NCBI RefSeq assembly: GCF_000026185.1
Contig: NC_010694.1
Coordinates: forward strand, 744,001-808,000
Direction of reading: 5' to 3'
DNA length: 64,000 nucleotides
From: Erwinia tasmaniensis Et1/99
GTDB lineage: Bacteria; Pseudomonadota; Gammaproteobacteria; Enterobacterales; Enterobacteriaceae
A program made the translations under genes and the position numbers. The notes below the pieces were generated by a model. It did no database searches and was not told where the DNA came from. It saw only the letters and a program-made list of their open reading frames with translations. Below, piece after piece: positions 55,602-64,000 of the stretch. Each line of letters opens with the position of its first letter. The first letter of the stretch is position 1.

Positions 55602-58600
55602 ATGCCAAAACGTACAGACATAAAAAGTATCCTGATCCTTGGCGCTGGCCCGATTGTTATCGGCCAGGCCTGTGAATTTGACTACTCCGGTGCGCAGGCG
55701 TGTAAAGCGCTGCGCGAAGAGGGTTACCGCGTTATCCTGGTGAACTCCAACCCGGCGACCATAATGACCGACCCTGAGATGGCCGATGCGACCTACATCG
55801 AGCCGATTCACTGGGAAGTGGTGCGCAAAATTATCGAAAAAGAGCGCCCGGATGCGGTATTGCCGACCATGGGCGGTCAAACCGCGCTGAACTGCGCGCT
55901 GGAGCTGGAACGTCAGGGCGTACTGGCTGAATTTGGCGTGACGATGATCGGCGCTACCGCTGATGCGATCGATAAAGCAGAAGATCGCCGCCGTTTTGAC
56001 GTGGCGATGAAGAGTATCGGCCTGGATACCGCGCGTTCCGGTATCGCCCATACCATGGAAGAAGCGCTGGCAGTGGCTGCCGACGTCGGTTTTCCGTGCA
56101 TTATTCGCCCCTCCTTTACCATGGGCGGCACCGGCGGCGGCATTGCTTACAATCGCGAAGAGTTTGAAGAGATCTGCGAACGCGGTCTTGACCTGTCTCC
56201 GACCAATGAGCTGTTGATCGATGAATCGCTGATTGGCTGGAAAGAGTACGAGATGGAGGTGGTGCGTGATAAAAACGACAACTGCATCATCGTCTGCTCA
56301 ATTGAAAACTTTGATGCGATGGGAATACATACCGGCGATTCAATCACCGTTGCGCCGGCCCAGACCCTGACCGATAAAGAGTATCAGATCATGCGTAACG
56401 CCTCGATGGCGGTGCTGCGTGAAATCGGTGTGGAAACCGGCGGCTCTAACGTCCAGTTCTCGGTCAACCCGGAAAATGGCCGTCTGATCATCATCGAAAT
56501 GAATCCGCGCGTCTCGCGCTCCTCGGCTTTGGCCTCGAAAGCCACCGGCTTCCCGATTGCCAAGATCGCCGCCAAGCTGGCCGTGGGCTATACGCTGGAT
56601 GAGCTGATGAACGATATCACCGGTGGCCTGACCCCGGCCTCGTTTGAGCCGTCCATCGACTATGTTGTCACCAAGATCCCGCGTTTTAACTTCGAGAAAT
56701 TTGCCGGCACTAACGACCGTCTGACCACGCAGATGAAATCCGTGGGCGAAGTGATGGCCATTGGCCGAACGCTGCAGGAGTCAATGCAGAAAGCGTTGCG
56801 CGGTCTGGAAGTCGGCGCGAACGGCTTTGACCCGAAAGTCGATCTGAACGATCCCGAAGCGCTGACCACCATCCGCCGCGAGCTGAAGGATGCGGGTTCT
56901 GATCGTATCTGGTACATCGCCGATGCGTTCCGCGCCGGACTGACGGTGGAAGATGTGTTTGCGCTGACTAACGTCGACCGCTGGTTCCTGGTACAGATTG
57001 AAGAGCTGGTGCAGCTGGAGCAGCAGGTGGCGCAAGAGGGCGTGAGTGGTTTGAGCTACGACTTCCTGCGTACCCTGAAGCGTAAAGGCTTTGCCGATGC
57101 GCGCCTGTCGGCGCTGGCCGGCGTACCTGAAAGCGAAATCCGTCAGCTGCGCGAGCAGCATAATCTGCACCCGGTGTATAAGCGCGTGGATACCTGCGCG
57201 GCGGAGTTTTCCACCGACACGGCCTACATGTACTCGACGTATGAAGAGGAGTGTGAGGCTAACCCACACCAGGATCGCGACAAGATTATGGTACTGGGCG
57301 GCGGGCCGAACCGTATCGGGCAGGGCATTGAGTTCGACTACTGCTGCGTGCATGCCTCGCTGGCGCTGCGCGAAGACGGTTTTGAAACCATTATGGTCAA
57401 CTGCAACCCGGAAACCGTGTCCACCGACTATGACACGTCCGACCGCCTGTACTTTGAGCCGGTGACGCTGGAAGACGTGCTGGAAATCGTGCGCATCGAG
57501 AAGCCGAAAGGGGTTATCGTACAGTACGGCGGGCAGACGCCGCTGAAGCTGGCGCGTGCGCTGGAGGCCGCCGGTGTCCCGGTTATCGGCACCAGCCCGG
57601 ATGCCATTGACCGCGCTGAAGACCGCGAACGTTTCCAGCAGGCGGTTGAGCGCCTCGGTCTAAAGCAGCCGGCTAACGCCACGGTGACCGCCATCGAGAT
57701 GGCCGTAGAAAAAGCGGCGATCATCGGCTATCCGCTGGTGGTGCGTCCGTCTTACGTGCTGGGCGGCCGCGCAATGGAAATCGTCTATGACGAAATCGAC
57801 CTGAAGCGCTACTTTAACACCGCCGTATCGGTATCAAACGATGCGCCGGTGCTGCTGGACCGCTTCCTCGACGATGCGGTAGAAGTCGACGTTGATGCCA
57901 TCTGTGACGGCGAGCAGGTGCTGATTGGCGGCATTATGGAACATATCGAGCAGGCTGGCGTACACTCCGGCGACTCGGCCTGTTCACTGCCAGCCTACAC
58001 GCTGAGTGCGGAAATTCAGGACGTGATGCGTGAGCAGGTGAAAAAGCTGGCGTTTGAGCTGGGCGTACGCGGCCTGATGAACGTGCAGTTTGCGGTCAAG
58101 GATAACGAAGTTTACCTGATTGAGGTTAACCCGCGTGCCGCCCGTACCGTCCCGTTTGTGTCCAAAGCCACCGGTATGCCGTTGGCGAAAGTGGCCGCGC
58201 GCGTGATGGCGGGTAAAACCCTGGCGGCGCAGGGCATGACCAAAGAGATTATCCCGCCGTATTACTCGGTCAAAGAGGTGGTACTGCCGTTTAACAAGTT
58301 CCAGGGCGTTGACCCGATCCTCGGCCCGGAAATGCGTTCGACCGGTGAAGTGATGGGCGTGGGCCGTAACTTCGCCGAGGCCTTCTGCAAGGCGATGCTT
58401 GGCGCACAAAGCAACATGAAGAAAAGCGGTCGTGCGCTGCTGTCGGTACGCGAAGGGGATAAAAAACGTATCGTAGAGCTGGCGCGTCGCCTACAGGAGT
58501 TTGGCTTCGAGCTGGATGCCACCGCTGGCACCGCATCGGTGTTGACGGCGGCCGGTATCGAAGTTCGCCAGGTTAACAAGGTGCATGAAGGGCGTCCGCA

Positions 58601-58826
58601 TATCCAGGACCGCCTGAAGAACGGCGAGTACGCTTATATTGTCAACACCACAGCCGGGCGTCAGGCGATTGAAGATTCTAAGCTGATCCGCCGCAGTGCC
58701 CTGCAGTATAAGGTCCACTACGACACCACGCTGAACGGCGGTTTCGCCACCGCCAACTCACTGAATGCCAGCGCCACCGAGCAGGTTATTTCGGTGCAGG
58801 AGATGCACGCGCAGATCGTCAGCTAA
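55602..58826 (+). CDS. carB: Carbamoyl-phosphate synthase large subunit
   Basis: Makes carbamoyl phosphate from bicarbonate, ammonia and two ATP. 1074 residues (E. coli 1073) in two homologous ATP-grasp halves. The first begins [22 protein letters not shown], the second near 556 with [19 protein letters not shown]. Each half has its own [18 protein letters not shown] or [18 protein letters not shown] block. The C-terminal allosteric domain (about 936-1074) carries the UMP/ornithine region. Starts 14 nt after carA. Confidence 0.98.
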   Translation: MPKRTDIKSILILGAGPIVIGQACEFDYSGAQACKALREEGYRVILVNSNPATIMTDPEMADATYIEPIHWEVVRKIIEKERPDAVLPTMGGQTALNCALELERQGVLAEFGVTMIGATADAIDKAEDRRRFDVAMKSIGLDTARSGIAHTMEEALAVAADVGFPCIIRPSFTMGGTGGGIAYNREEFEEICERGLDLSPTNELLIDESLIGWKEYEMEVVRDKNDNCIIVCSIENFDAMGIHTGDSITVAPAQTLTDKEYQIMRNASMAVLREIGVETGGSNVQFSVNPENGRLIIIEMNPRVSRSSALASKATGFPIAKIAAKLAVGYTLDELMNDITGGLTPASFEPSIDYVVTKIPRFNFEKFAGTNDRLTTQMKSVGEVMAIGRTLQESMQKALRGLEVGANGFDPKVDLNDPEALTTIRRELKDAGSDRIWYIADAFRAGLTVEDVFALTNVDRWFLVQIEELVQLEQQVAQEGVSGLSYDFLRTLKRKGFADARLSALAGVPESEIRQLREQHNLHPVYKRVDTCAAEFSTDTAYMYSTYEEECEANPHQDRDKIMVLGGGPNRIGQGIEFDYCCVHASLALREDGFETIMVNCNPETVSTDYDTSDRLYFEPVTLEDVLEIVRIEKPKGVIVQYGGQTPLKLARALEAAGVPVIGTSPDAIDRAEDRERFQQAVERLGLKQPANATVTAIEMAVEKAAIIGYPLVVRPSYVLGGRAMEIVYDEIDLKRYFNTAVSVSNDAPVLLDRFLDDAVEVDVDAICDGEQVLIGGIMEHIEQAGVHSGDSACSLPAYTLSAEIQDVMREQVKKLAFELGVRGLMNVQFAVKDNEVYLIEVNPRAARTVPFVSKATGMPLAKVAARVMAGKTLAAQGMTKEIIPPYYSVKEVVLPFNKFQGVDPILGPEMRSTGEVMGVGRNFAEAFCKAMLGAQSNMKKSGRALLSVREGDKKRIVELARRLQEFGFELDATAGTASVLTAAGIEVRQVNKVHEGRPHIQDRLKNGEYAYIVNTTAGRQAIEDSKLIRRSALQYKVHYDTTLNGGFATANSLNASATEQVISVQEMHAQIVS

Positions 58827-58882
58827 GCACAAGAGCGGGGTGCGCCCCCGCTCTGGCCCGGTAGCGATAAGCAGCCGACAAT

Positions 58883-58918
58883 AAAAAGCCCCTCCCGGTC
58901 GATCGGGAGGGGCTTTTT
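58883..58918. terminator. Bidirectional terminator between carB and the LysE-type gene
   Basis: AAAAAGCCCCTCCCG (58883-58897) is the exact reverse complement of CGGGAGGGGCTTTTT (58904-58918), with a 6-nt loop. The A-run and T-run make it functional on both strands for the convergent genes. Confidence 0.96.
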
Positions 58919-58951
58919 CATGGCGCAGAAGATGACAGGTATAGCCAGCCG

Positions 58952-59566
58952 TCAGGACAACGCGACCTTTATCCCCAACGCAATCAGCACGCCGCCGAGC
59001 AGTTTGTCCACCACGCGCTGGGCTTTTGCCAGCCCACGACGTACCGGACCGCTCTGCATCAGCAGCACCAGTGATGGCCACCAGATGGCCGACAGGCCAA
59101 GAATAATCCCCGCATAAAGCAGTTTTTCGCTGATGCCTGAATTGACGTTCAGCACCTGAGTGAAGATCGACAGGAAGAACAGCGTGGCTTTGGGATTAAG
59201 CAGGTTGCACAGGTAGCCTTGCAGGAAGGCTTTTTTCAATGAGGTCTCTTCCAGTGTGACATTGTTGATATTCATTGTACCGTTGCCGCGTGACATCAGC
59301 GCCTGAATACCGATATAAATCAAATAGGCGGCACCGGCATATTTCAGCAGCATAAACAGCCACGGCGTGGTGGTGATCACCACCGCCAGCCCGGCGACAC
59401 AGTAGGCCATATGGCTGGCAACCGCGCAGTTTACGCCGAGCGCGCTCATCATCGCGGCGCTACGGCGATAGCGAGCGGCATTTTTAACGATCAGGAAAAA
59501 ATCAGGGCCGGGAGAAAGCATTCCGAGCGCCACGATGGTGGCAACAAATAAGCTGGTTTCTAACAT
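58952..59566 (-). CDS. LysE/RhtB-family amino-acid exporter
   Basis: A 204-residue inner-membrane protein with about six hydrophobic segments and the family opening VALGMLSPGPDFFLIVKNAARYRRSAAMMSALGVNCAVASH, which includes the SPGPD motif. YLCNLLNPKATLFFLSIFTQ in the middle is also typical. Start: ATG at 59564-59566; a TTG six codons upstream is possible. Substrate (basic amino acid, homoserine/threonine or similar) cannot be assigned. It occupies the place of E. coli caiF, convergent with carB and divergent from folA. Confidence 0.88.
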   Translation of the reverse strand: MLETSLFVATIVALGMLSPGPDFFLIVKNAARYRRSAAMMSALGVNCAVASHMAYCVAGLAVVITTTPWLFMLLKYAGAAYLIYIGIQALMSRGNGTMNINNVTLEETSLKKAFLQGYLCNLLNPKATLFFLSIFTQVLNVNSGISEKLLYAGIILGLSAIWWPSLVLLMQSGPVRRGLAKAQRVVDKLLGGVLIALGIKVALS

Positions 59567-59758
59567 AGTGGTAGCCTGCGGCAAATAGATTGCAGAAGTT
59601 TAGCATGCCCGCACTATTCAGACGGCGAAAAACATGCACAGGGTGATGGAACCGATACCTTGCTAAACCTTTACCTAATTACTCTTGGTTAGCTATCGAC
59701 GAAAGTTTCACCTTTACGTATGATGGCGCCAATTTTACCCCCTGTTGAGTTTGATATG

Positions 59759-60238
59759 ATGATTAGCCTGATTGCTGCCCTTGCAGCCGATCGCGTCATT
59801 GGTATGGAAAATGCCATGCCGTGGCACCTGCCGGCCGACCTGGCCTGGTTCAAAAAACACACCTTGAATAAACCGGTGATTATGGGACGCCGTACCTGGG
59901 AATCCATCGGCCGTCCGCTGCCGGGCCGTCTGAATATTGTGATCAGTCGCCAGAAGGGTGAGGCCGAAGGTGTGGTCTGGGTGACCGGCATCGAAGATGC
60001 GCTAAGTGCCGCTGGTGAGGTGGAAGAGCTGATGGTGATCGGCGGCGGACGTATTTATGAGCAAATGCTGCCGCGTGCCGATCGCCTTTATCTGACGCAT
60101 ATTGATGCAGAAGTGGAGGGCGATACCCATTTCCCGGACTACGAACCGGACGAATGGCAGTCGACCTTCAGCGAGTTTCACGATGCTGATGAGAACAATT
60201 CGCACAGTTTCTGTTTTGAGATCCTCGATCGCCGATAA
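59759..60238 (+). CDS. folA: Dihydrofolate reductase
   Basis: Reduces dihydrofolate to tetrahydrofolate; the trimethoprim target. 159 residues, as in E. coli, with Asp27 in [28 protein letters not shown] and [13 protein letters not shown] for NADPH binding, and [12 protein letters not shown] near the end. Two adjacent ATGs (59756, 59759); the second gives the usual MISLIAAL. Converges with apaH. Confidence 0.98.
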   Translation: MISLIAALAADRVIGMENAMPWHLPADLAWFKKHTLNKPVIMGRRTWESIGRPLPGRLNIVISRQKGEAEGVVWVTGIEDALSAAGEVEELMVIGGGRIYEQMLPRADRLYLTHIDAEVEGDTHFPDYEPDEWQSTFSEFHDADENNSHSFCFEILDRR

Positions 60239-60248
60239 TCATTCAGTA

Positions 60249-60266
60249 GGGCCTGCGTTCAGGCCC
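60249..60266. terminator. Stem-loop between folA and apaH
   Basis: GGGCCTG (60249-60255) pairs with CAGGCCC (60260-60266) around CGTT, 10 bp past folA and between convergent genes. No strong T-tract on either side. Confidence 0.55.
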
Positions 60267-60272
60267 GCCGAA

Positions 60273-61097
60273 CTAAAGCTGTTTTTCTCGCCGTGAGGGC
60301 TGGATAAACATCTGTTTGTCCTCCCAACGCAGCATGCTCAGGTTGCCACCCCAGCAGCAGCCGGTATCAAGGCCGACAATCCCTTCCGGCGTTCCCTTGC
60401 CCTCTAGCGATGCCCAGTGGCCAAAGACGATGGTATAGTCGCGTGACACCGGGCCGGGGATATCGAACCACGGTTTTAGTGGCGGCGGTGCGCTGTCCGG
60501 TGGCTCTTTGGCAATCATATCCAGCTGACCGTTGGGGAAACAATAACGCATGCGCGTCAGGGCATTGGTACTGAAGCGTAGACGTGCAAGCCCGCCTAAT
60601 TCCGGCGACCAGCTGTTCGGCATATCGCCGTACATGGCGTTGAGAAACAGCGGGTAGGTATCGCTGCCCAGCACCGCTTCAACCTCGCGTGCGCAGGCCT
60701 GCGCGGTGGCGATATCCCACTGGGGCGTGATCCCGGCGTGTGCCATCACCAGCTTTTTCTCTTCATCAACCTGGATCAGCGGCTGACGGCGCAGCCAGTT
60801 GATCAGCTCATCGACATCGTCAGCTTCCAGCAGATCGCTAAGGCGATCTTTCGTTTTATTGCGGCCGATGCCTGCATAAACTGCCAGCAGGTGCAGATCG
60901 TGATTTCCCAGAACCAGCCTGACGCAGTTGCCCAGGGCGCGCACAAAGCGCAGCACCTCTAGCGAGTCTGGCCCACGAGCCACCAGATCGCCGGTCAACC
61001 ACAGCTGGTCGGTTTCAGGATTAAACTGCACCTGATCAAGAAGCGATTGCAACTCATGGTAGCAACCGTGGATATCGCCAATTAAGTAAGTGCTCAT
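60273..61097 (-). CDS. apaH: Diadenosine tetraphosphatase ApaH
   Basis: Symmetrical Ap4A hydrolase; in E. coli it also removes Np4 caps from RNA. 274 residues with the metallophosphoesterase signature: [17 protein letters not shown] at the start, [16 protein letters not shown], then [13 protein letters not shown], and a later MAHAGI and GHWASL. Last gene of the surA-pdxA-ksgA-apaG-apaH run, 15 bp after apaG. Confidence 0.97.
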   Translation of the reverse strand: MSTYLIGDIHGCYHELQSLLDQVQFNPETDQLWLTGDLVARGPDSLEVLRFVRALGNCVRLVLGNHDLHLLAVYAGIGRNKTKDRLSDLLEADDVDELINWLRRQPLIQVDEEKKLVMAHAGITPQWDIATAQACAREVEAVLGSDTYPLFLNAMYGDMPNSWSPELGGLARLRFSTNALTRMRYCFPNGQLDMIAKEPPDSAPPPLKPWFDIPGPVSRDYTIVFGHWASLEGKGTPEGIVGLDTGCCWGGNLSMLRWEDKQMFIQPSRREKQL

Positions 61098-61112
61098 GCA
61101 AACAAAGCCGGA

Positions 61113-61490
61113 TTAGTGGATGTGGGTGGCAATCGCCAGACGGAAGACAGGAATTTCAACACGGAAGTTTTCGCTATCAGCATCGATCATCTGATAGTGT
61201 CCCTGCATGGTGCCGATTGGGGTTTCCAACACGGCACCGCTGGTGTACTGGTACTCGCCGCCGGGTTCGATATGCGGCTGCTCTCCGACCACACCCTCTC
61301 CCTGAACTTCAGTTTCACGGCCATTACCGTTGGTGATTAGCCAATAGCGGCCGATCAGTTGAACAGCAATACGCCCCACGTTACGAATGGTCACCGCGTA
61401 AGCAAAGACATAGCGTTCTTCTTCAGGCGCGGACTGCGACTCAATATAGGCGCTTTGTACCTGAACACAGACTCGGGGCGTATCGTTCAT
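61113..61490 (-). CDS. apaG: ApaG (DUF525) protein
   Basis: A 125-residue single-domain beta-sandwich protein of uncertain role (CorD in Salmonella, affects Co2+ resistance and Mg2+ efflux). Blocks [43 protein letters not shown] and [24 protein letters not shown] are diagnostic. 2 nt after the ksgA stop, hence translationally linked. Confidence 0.96.
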   Translation of the reverse strand: MNDTPRVCVQVQSAYIESQSAPEEERYVFAYAVTIRNVGRIAVQLIGRYWLITNGNGRETEVQGEGVVGEQPHIEPGGEYQYTSGAVLETPIGTMQGHYQMIDADSENFRVEIPVFRLAIATHIH

Positions 61491-61492
61491 GA

Positions 61493-62314
61493 TTAGTTCT
61501 CCTGCGGCTGAGGGTGCGCAGTCAACCAGTTAGCCAGCTGGCAATATTGCGCAACGGTGATATTTTCTGCGCGTAACGTCGGGTCGATATTCATCTCTGC
61601 CAGCACGTCGACCGTGAACAGGTGACCCAGGCTATTGCGCAGCGTTTTGCGGCGCTTGCCGAAGGCTTCCGTGGTGATACGGCTCAGGGCGCGAATATCG
61701 TTAACCGGATGCGGCGGTTGTGCATAGGGCATCAGACGCACTACCGCAGAGTCAACTTTGGGTGCGGGAGTGAAAGATTCAGGTGGCACCTCCAGTACCG
61801 GGATCACCTGGCAGTAATATTGTGCCATTACCGTCAGACGGCCGTAGGCCTTGCTACCCGGCCCGGCAACCAAACGGTTAACCACCTCTTTTTGCAGCAT
61901 GAAGTGCATATCTTTAATGGCACCCACATAGCTAAACAGATGGAACATCAACGGCGTGGAAATGTTGTACGGCAAATTGCCAAAAACGCGTAAAGGCTGA
62001 CCTTTTTCCTGCGCCAGGGCAGCAAAATCAAAGGTCATAGCATCCTGCTGGAATATCGTCAGCTTGGGCCCGAGAAACGGATGGGTTTGCAGACGAGCGG
62101 CAAGATCGCGATCGAGTTCGACAACCGTCATGTTATCCAGGCGCTCTCCTACCGGTTCCGTCAGCGCACCGAGACCGGGGCCGATTTCGACCACCGCTTC
62201 ACCGCGCTGGGGGTGGATAGCGTTGACAATGCTGTCGATAATATACTGATCGTTAAGGAAGTTCTGTCCAAAACGTTTGCGGGCGAAGTGGCCCTGGTGA
62301 ACGCGACTATTCAT
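61493..62314 (-). CDS. rsmA: 16S rRNA dimethyladenosine methyltransferase KsgA (RsmA)
   Basis: Dimethylates the two adjacent adenosines near the 3' end of 16S rRNA during small-subunit assembly; loss gives kasugamycin resistance. 273 residues: [11 protein letters not shown] at the start, SAM motif [15 protein letters not shown] (about 42-56), catalytic [17 protein letters not shown] near 112. Overlaps the pdxA stop by 8 nt. Confidence 0.97.
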   Translation of the reverse strand: MNSRVHQGHFARKRFGQNFLNDQYIIDSIVNAIHPQRGEAVVEIGPGLGALTEPVGERLDNMTVVELDRDLAARLQTHPFLGPKLTIFQQDAMTFDFAALAQEKGQPLRVFGNLPYNISTPLMFHLFSYVGAIKDMHFMLQKEVVNRLVAGPGSKAYGRLTVMAQYYCQVIPVLEVPPESFTPAPKVDSAVVRLMPYAQPPHPVNDIRALSRITTEAFGKRRKTLRNSLGHLFTVDVLAEMNIDPTLRAENITVAQYCQLANWLTAHPQPQEN

Positions 62315-63299
62315 TACTGCTCTTAATCATTGTAATGGCGAGGTTAAGCGCCGTCTTAAAGCTGCCCGCATCGGCCTGACCGCTACCGGCCAGCTCAAGA
62401 GCCGTGCCGTGGTCAACAGACGTGCGGATAAATGGCAGACCGAGGGTGATATTCACCGCCCGACCAAAGCCCTGATATTTTAGCACCGGAAGCCCCTGAT
62501 CGTGGTACATCGCCAGCACGGCATCGGCATGTTGCAGATATTTCGGCTGAAACAGCGTGTCCGCAGGGAGCGGCCCGGTCAGTTTCATCCCCTGCTGGCG
62601 AAGTTCGTCCAGCGCCGGGATGATCACATCAATCTCTTCACGGCCCATATGACCGCCTTCGCCGGCGTGAGGGTTAAGACCACAAACAAAAATATGTGGC
62701 TCGGCCCGACCGAACTTGCTTTGCAGATCCTGATACAGGATCGTGATGACCTCATGCAGCGTGGTGCGCGTAATACTGGCGGCCACGTCTTTCAGCGGCA
62801 GGTGCGTGGTGGCCAGCGCAACGCGCAGCTCTTCCGTGGCCAGCATCATCACCACGCGCTCACAGCGTGCGCGCTCGGCAAAAAATTCGGTATGCCCGCT
62901 GAACGGAATGCCGGCATCGTTGATCGCCCCTTTGTGCACCGGGCCGGTGATCAGTGCGGCGAACTCACCGCTCAGACATCCGTCACAGGCGCGGGCGAGG
63001 GTTTCCAGCACGTAATGGCTGTTATCCACGCACAGCTCGCCCGCGTTAACCGGCTGGGCAAGATGGGCTGGCAGCACGGTAAGCGAGCCGGCCTGCTGCG
63101 GCTGCGCGTCGGTGCCAGGCTGGTACTCGCGCAGCGTAAGGGGTAAACGCAAAACTGCCGCGCGGTCGCGCAGCAGCTCGGGGTCGGCACAAACCACCAG
63201 TTCAACCGGCCAGTCTTGCTGCGCCAGTTGAACCACAAGATCGGGGCCAATCCCGGCGGGTTCACCGCTAGTGATGACAACGCGTTGCTTACTGAGCAT
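62307..63299 (-). CDS. pdxA: 4-hydroxythreonine-4-phosphate dehydrogenase PdxA
   Basis: NAD-dependent step of pyridoxal phosphate synthesis. 330 residues: [19 protein letters not shown] at the N-terminus, [26 protein letters not shown] (about 116-141), [19 protein letters not shown] with zinc ligands, and [38 protein letters not shown]. Overlaps the surA stop by 11 nt and rsmA by 8 nt. Confidence 0.97.
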   Translation of the reverse strand: MLSKQRVVITSGEPAGIGPDLVVQLAQQDWPVELVVCADPELLRDRAAVLRLPLTLREYQPGTDAQPQQAGSLTVLPAHLAQPVNAGELCVDNSHYVLETLARACDGCLSGEFAALITGPVHKGAINDAGIPFSGHTEFFAERARCERVVMMLATEELRVALATTHLPLKDVAASITRTTLHEVITILYQDLQSKFGRAEPHIFVCGLNPHAGEGGHMGREEIDVIIPALDELRQQGMKLTGPLPADTLFQPKYLQHADAVLAMYHDQGLPVLKYQGFGRAVNITLGLPFIRTSVDHGTALELAGSGQADAGSFKTALNLAITMIKSSNE

Positions 63300-64000
63300 T
63301 CGGGTCCAGAATTTTCACGTAGGCTGCCGCGCGCTCTTCCTGCATCCAGGTCTGTGCTTCTTCGGCAAATTTACGGTTGAACAGCAGACGATAAGCCCGC
63401 TCTTTTTTGGCCGCGTCGGTTTTATCCACCTTACGGGTATCCATCAGCTCAATCAGGTGCCAACCGAATGAGGAGTGAACCGGGTCACTTATCTGGCCTT
63501 TCTTCAGACGCAGCAGGGCGTCACGGAAAGCCGGATCGAAAACTTCAGCAGAGCTCCAGCCGAGGTCGCCGCCTTGGTTAGCCGAACCCGGATCCTGTGA
63601 CAGCTGTTTAGCGGCATCGCTAAAGGTCAATTTACCGCTTTTGATCTCGGCGGCGACCTGCTGCAATTTCTGTCGAGCCTGATCGTCGGTCATGATCGGT
63701 GAAGGCTTCAGCAGGATGTGGCGAGCGTGCACTTCGGTGACCGAAATACTCTGGTTATCGCCACGCATGTCGTTAACTTTCAGAATATGGAAGCCAACGC
63801 CGGAACGGATAGGGCCGATGATATCGCCTTTTTTCGCCGTCACCAGCGCCTGAGCGAACAGTGATGGCAGCTCCTGGAGACGTCCCCAACCCATGTTGCC
63901 GCCTTTCAGCGCCTGGGCATCGGCAGAGTTAGCAATCGCCAGCTTAGCAAAATCAGCGCCGCTTCGGGCTTCGCTGGTCAGCTGCCTCGCCAGCTTCTCC
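63289..64000 (-). CDS. surA: Periplasmic chaperone SurA (N-terminus outside window)
   Basis: The frame is open from base 64000 to the stop at 63289, about 236 codons, the C-terminal part of SurA (about 430 aa). Two parvulin-like domains are visible: the end of the first ([33 protein letters not shown]) and a complete second ([23 protein letters not shown] to [14 protein letters not shown]), then the C-terminal helix ending KILDPNAQ. SurA escorts outer-membrane beta-barrel proteins, which would include the TpsB-like pore at 6061-7800. An internal Met at 63894 is not the start. Confidence 0.95.
   Translation of the reverse strand, partial: EKLARQLTSEARSGADFAKLAIANSADAQALKGGNMGWGRLQELPSLFAQALVTAKKGDIIGPIRSGVGFHILKVNDMRGDNQSISVTEVHARHILLKPSPIMTDDQARQKLQQVAAEIKSGKLTFSDAAKQLSQDPGSANQGGDLGWSSAEVFDPAFRDALLRLKKGQISDPVHSSFGWHLIELMDTRKVDKTDAAKKERAYRLLFNRKFAEEAQTWMQEERAAAYVKILDPNAQ

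Overview
The window is a chromosomal segment of a gamma-proteobacterium of the order Enterobacterales. Core genes follow the order seen around minute 0 of the Escherichia coli map (serB-radA-nadR, ettA, slt-trpR-yjjX-gpmB-rob-creA-arcA, thrLABC-yaaA-talB-mog-dnaKJ-nhaA-rpsT-ribF-ileS-lspA-fkpB-ispH-dapB-carAB-folA-apaHG-ksgA-pdxA-surA). Protein lengths are near-identical to E. coli (ThrA 820 aa, CarA 382, IleS 938, FolA 159). The accessory content, the divergence and the absence of several E. coli neighbours (lasT, satP, hokC, nhaR, rihC, caiF) suggest Erwiniaceae (an Erwinia or close relative). That family placement is inference.

Layout. 1-4389: end of smp, then serB-radA-nadR. 4390-9875: a first accessory block with a CRP-site-preceded gene for an almost uncharged Gly/Ser-rich lipoprotein, a two-POTRA TpsB/FhaC-like outer-membrane exporter, and a divergent quinone-oxidoreductase/LysR pair. 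9941-11608: ettA. 11959-24991: a second accessory block holding a small coiled-coil membrane protein, deoR, and a leftward operon for allophanate hydrolase, urea carboxylase, a GntR regulator and the five-gene Urt urea ABC transporter. This operon is headed by a consensus-quality sigma-54 promoter. 25248-31235: slt, trpR (with its own operator), yjjX, gpmB, rob, creA, arcA. 31236-32376: an arcA-thrL spacer with a strong composite hairpin but no confident gene. 32377-37212: threonine operon with leader peptide and attenuator. 37270-40050: yaaA, talB, mog. 40142-40675: a broken acyltransferase-3 pseudogene. 41209-44375: dnaKJ with a heat-shock promoter. 44580-46236: a Bor-like lipoprotein and nhaA. 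46320-46515: a duplicated, apparently structured intergenic repeat. 46606-58826: rpsT, ribF-ileS-lspA-fkpB-ispH, dapB, carAB with ArgR boxes. 58952-64000: a LysE-type exporter, folA, and the apaH-apaG-ksgA-pdxA-surA group running off the window.

How the parts work together. Most of the window is housekeeping: translation, chaperones, amino-acid and pyrimidine synthesis, outer-membrane biogenesis. The urea block forms a complete ATP-dependent nitrogen-scavenging route (uptake, carboxylation to allophanate, hydrolysis to ammonia and CO2) whose promoter type implies nitrogen-limitation control. The best candidate for something not well described is the lipoprotein/TpsB-like pair at 4753-7800. 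It looks like a two-partner secretion locus whose presumed substrate lacks the usual long TpsA architecture and is a glycine-rich, nearly charge-free, repeat-containing lipoprotein.
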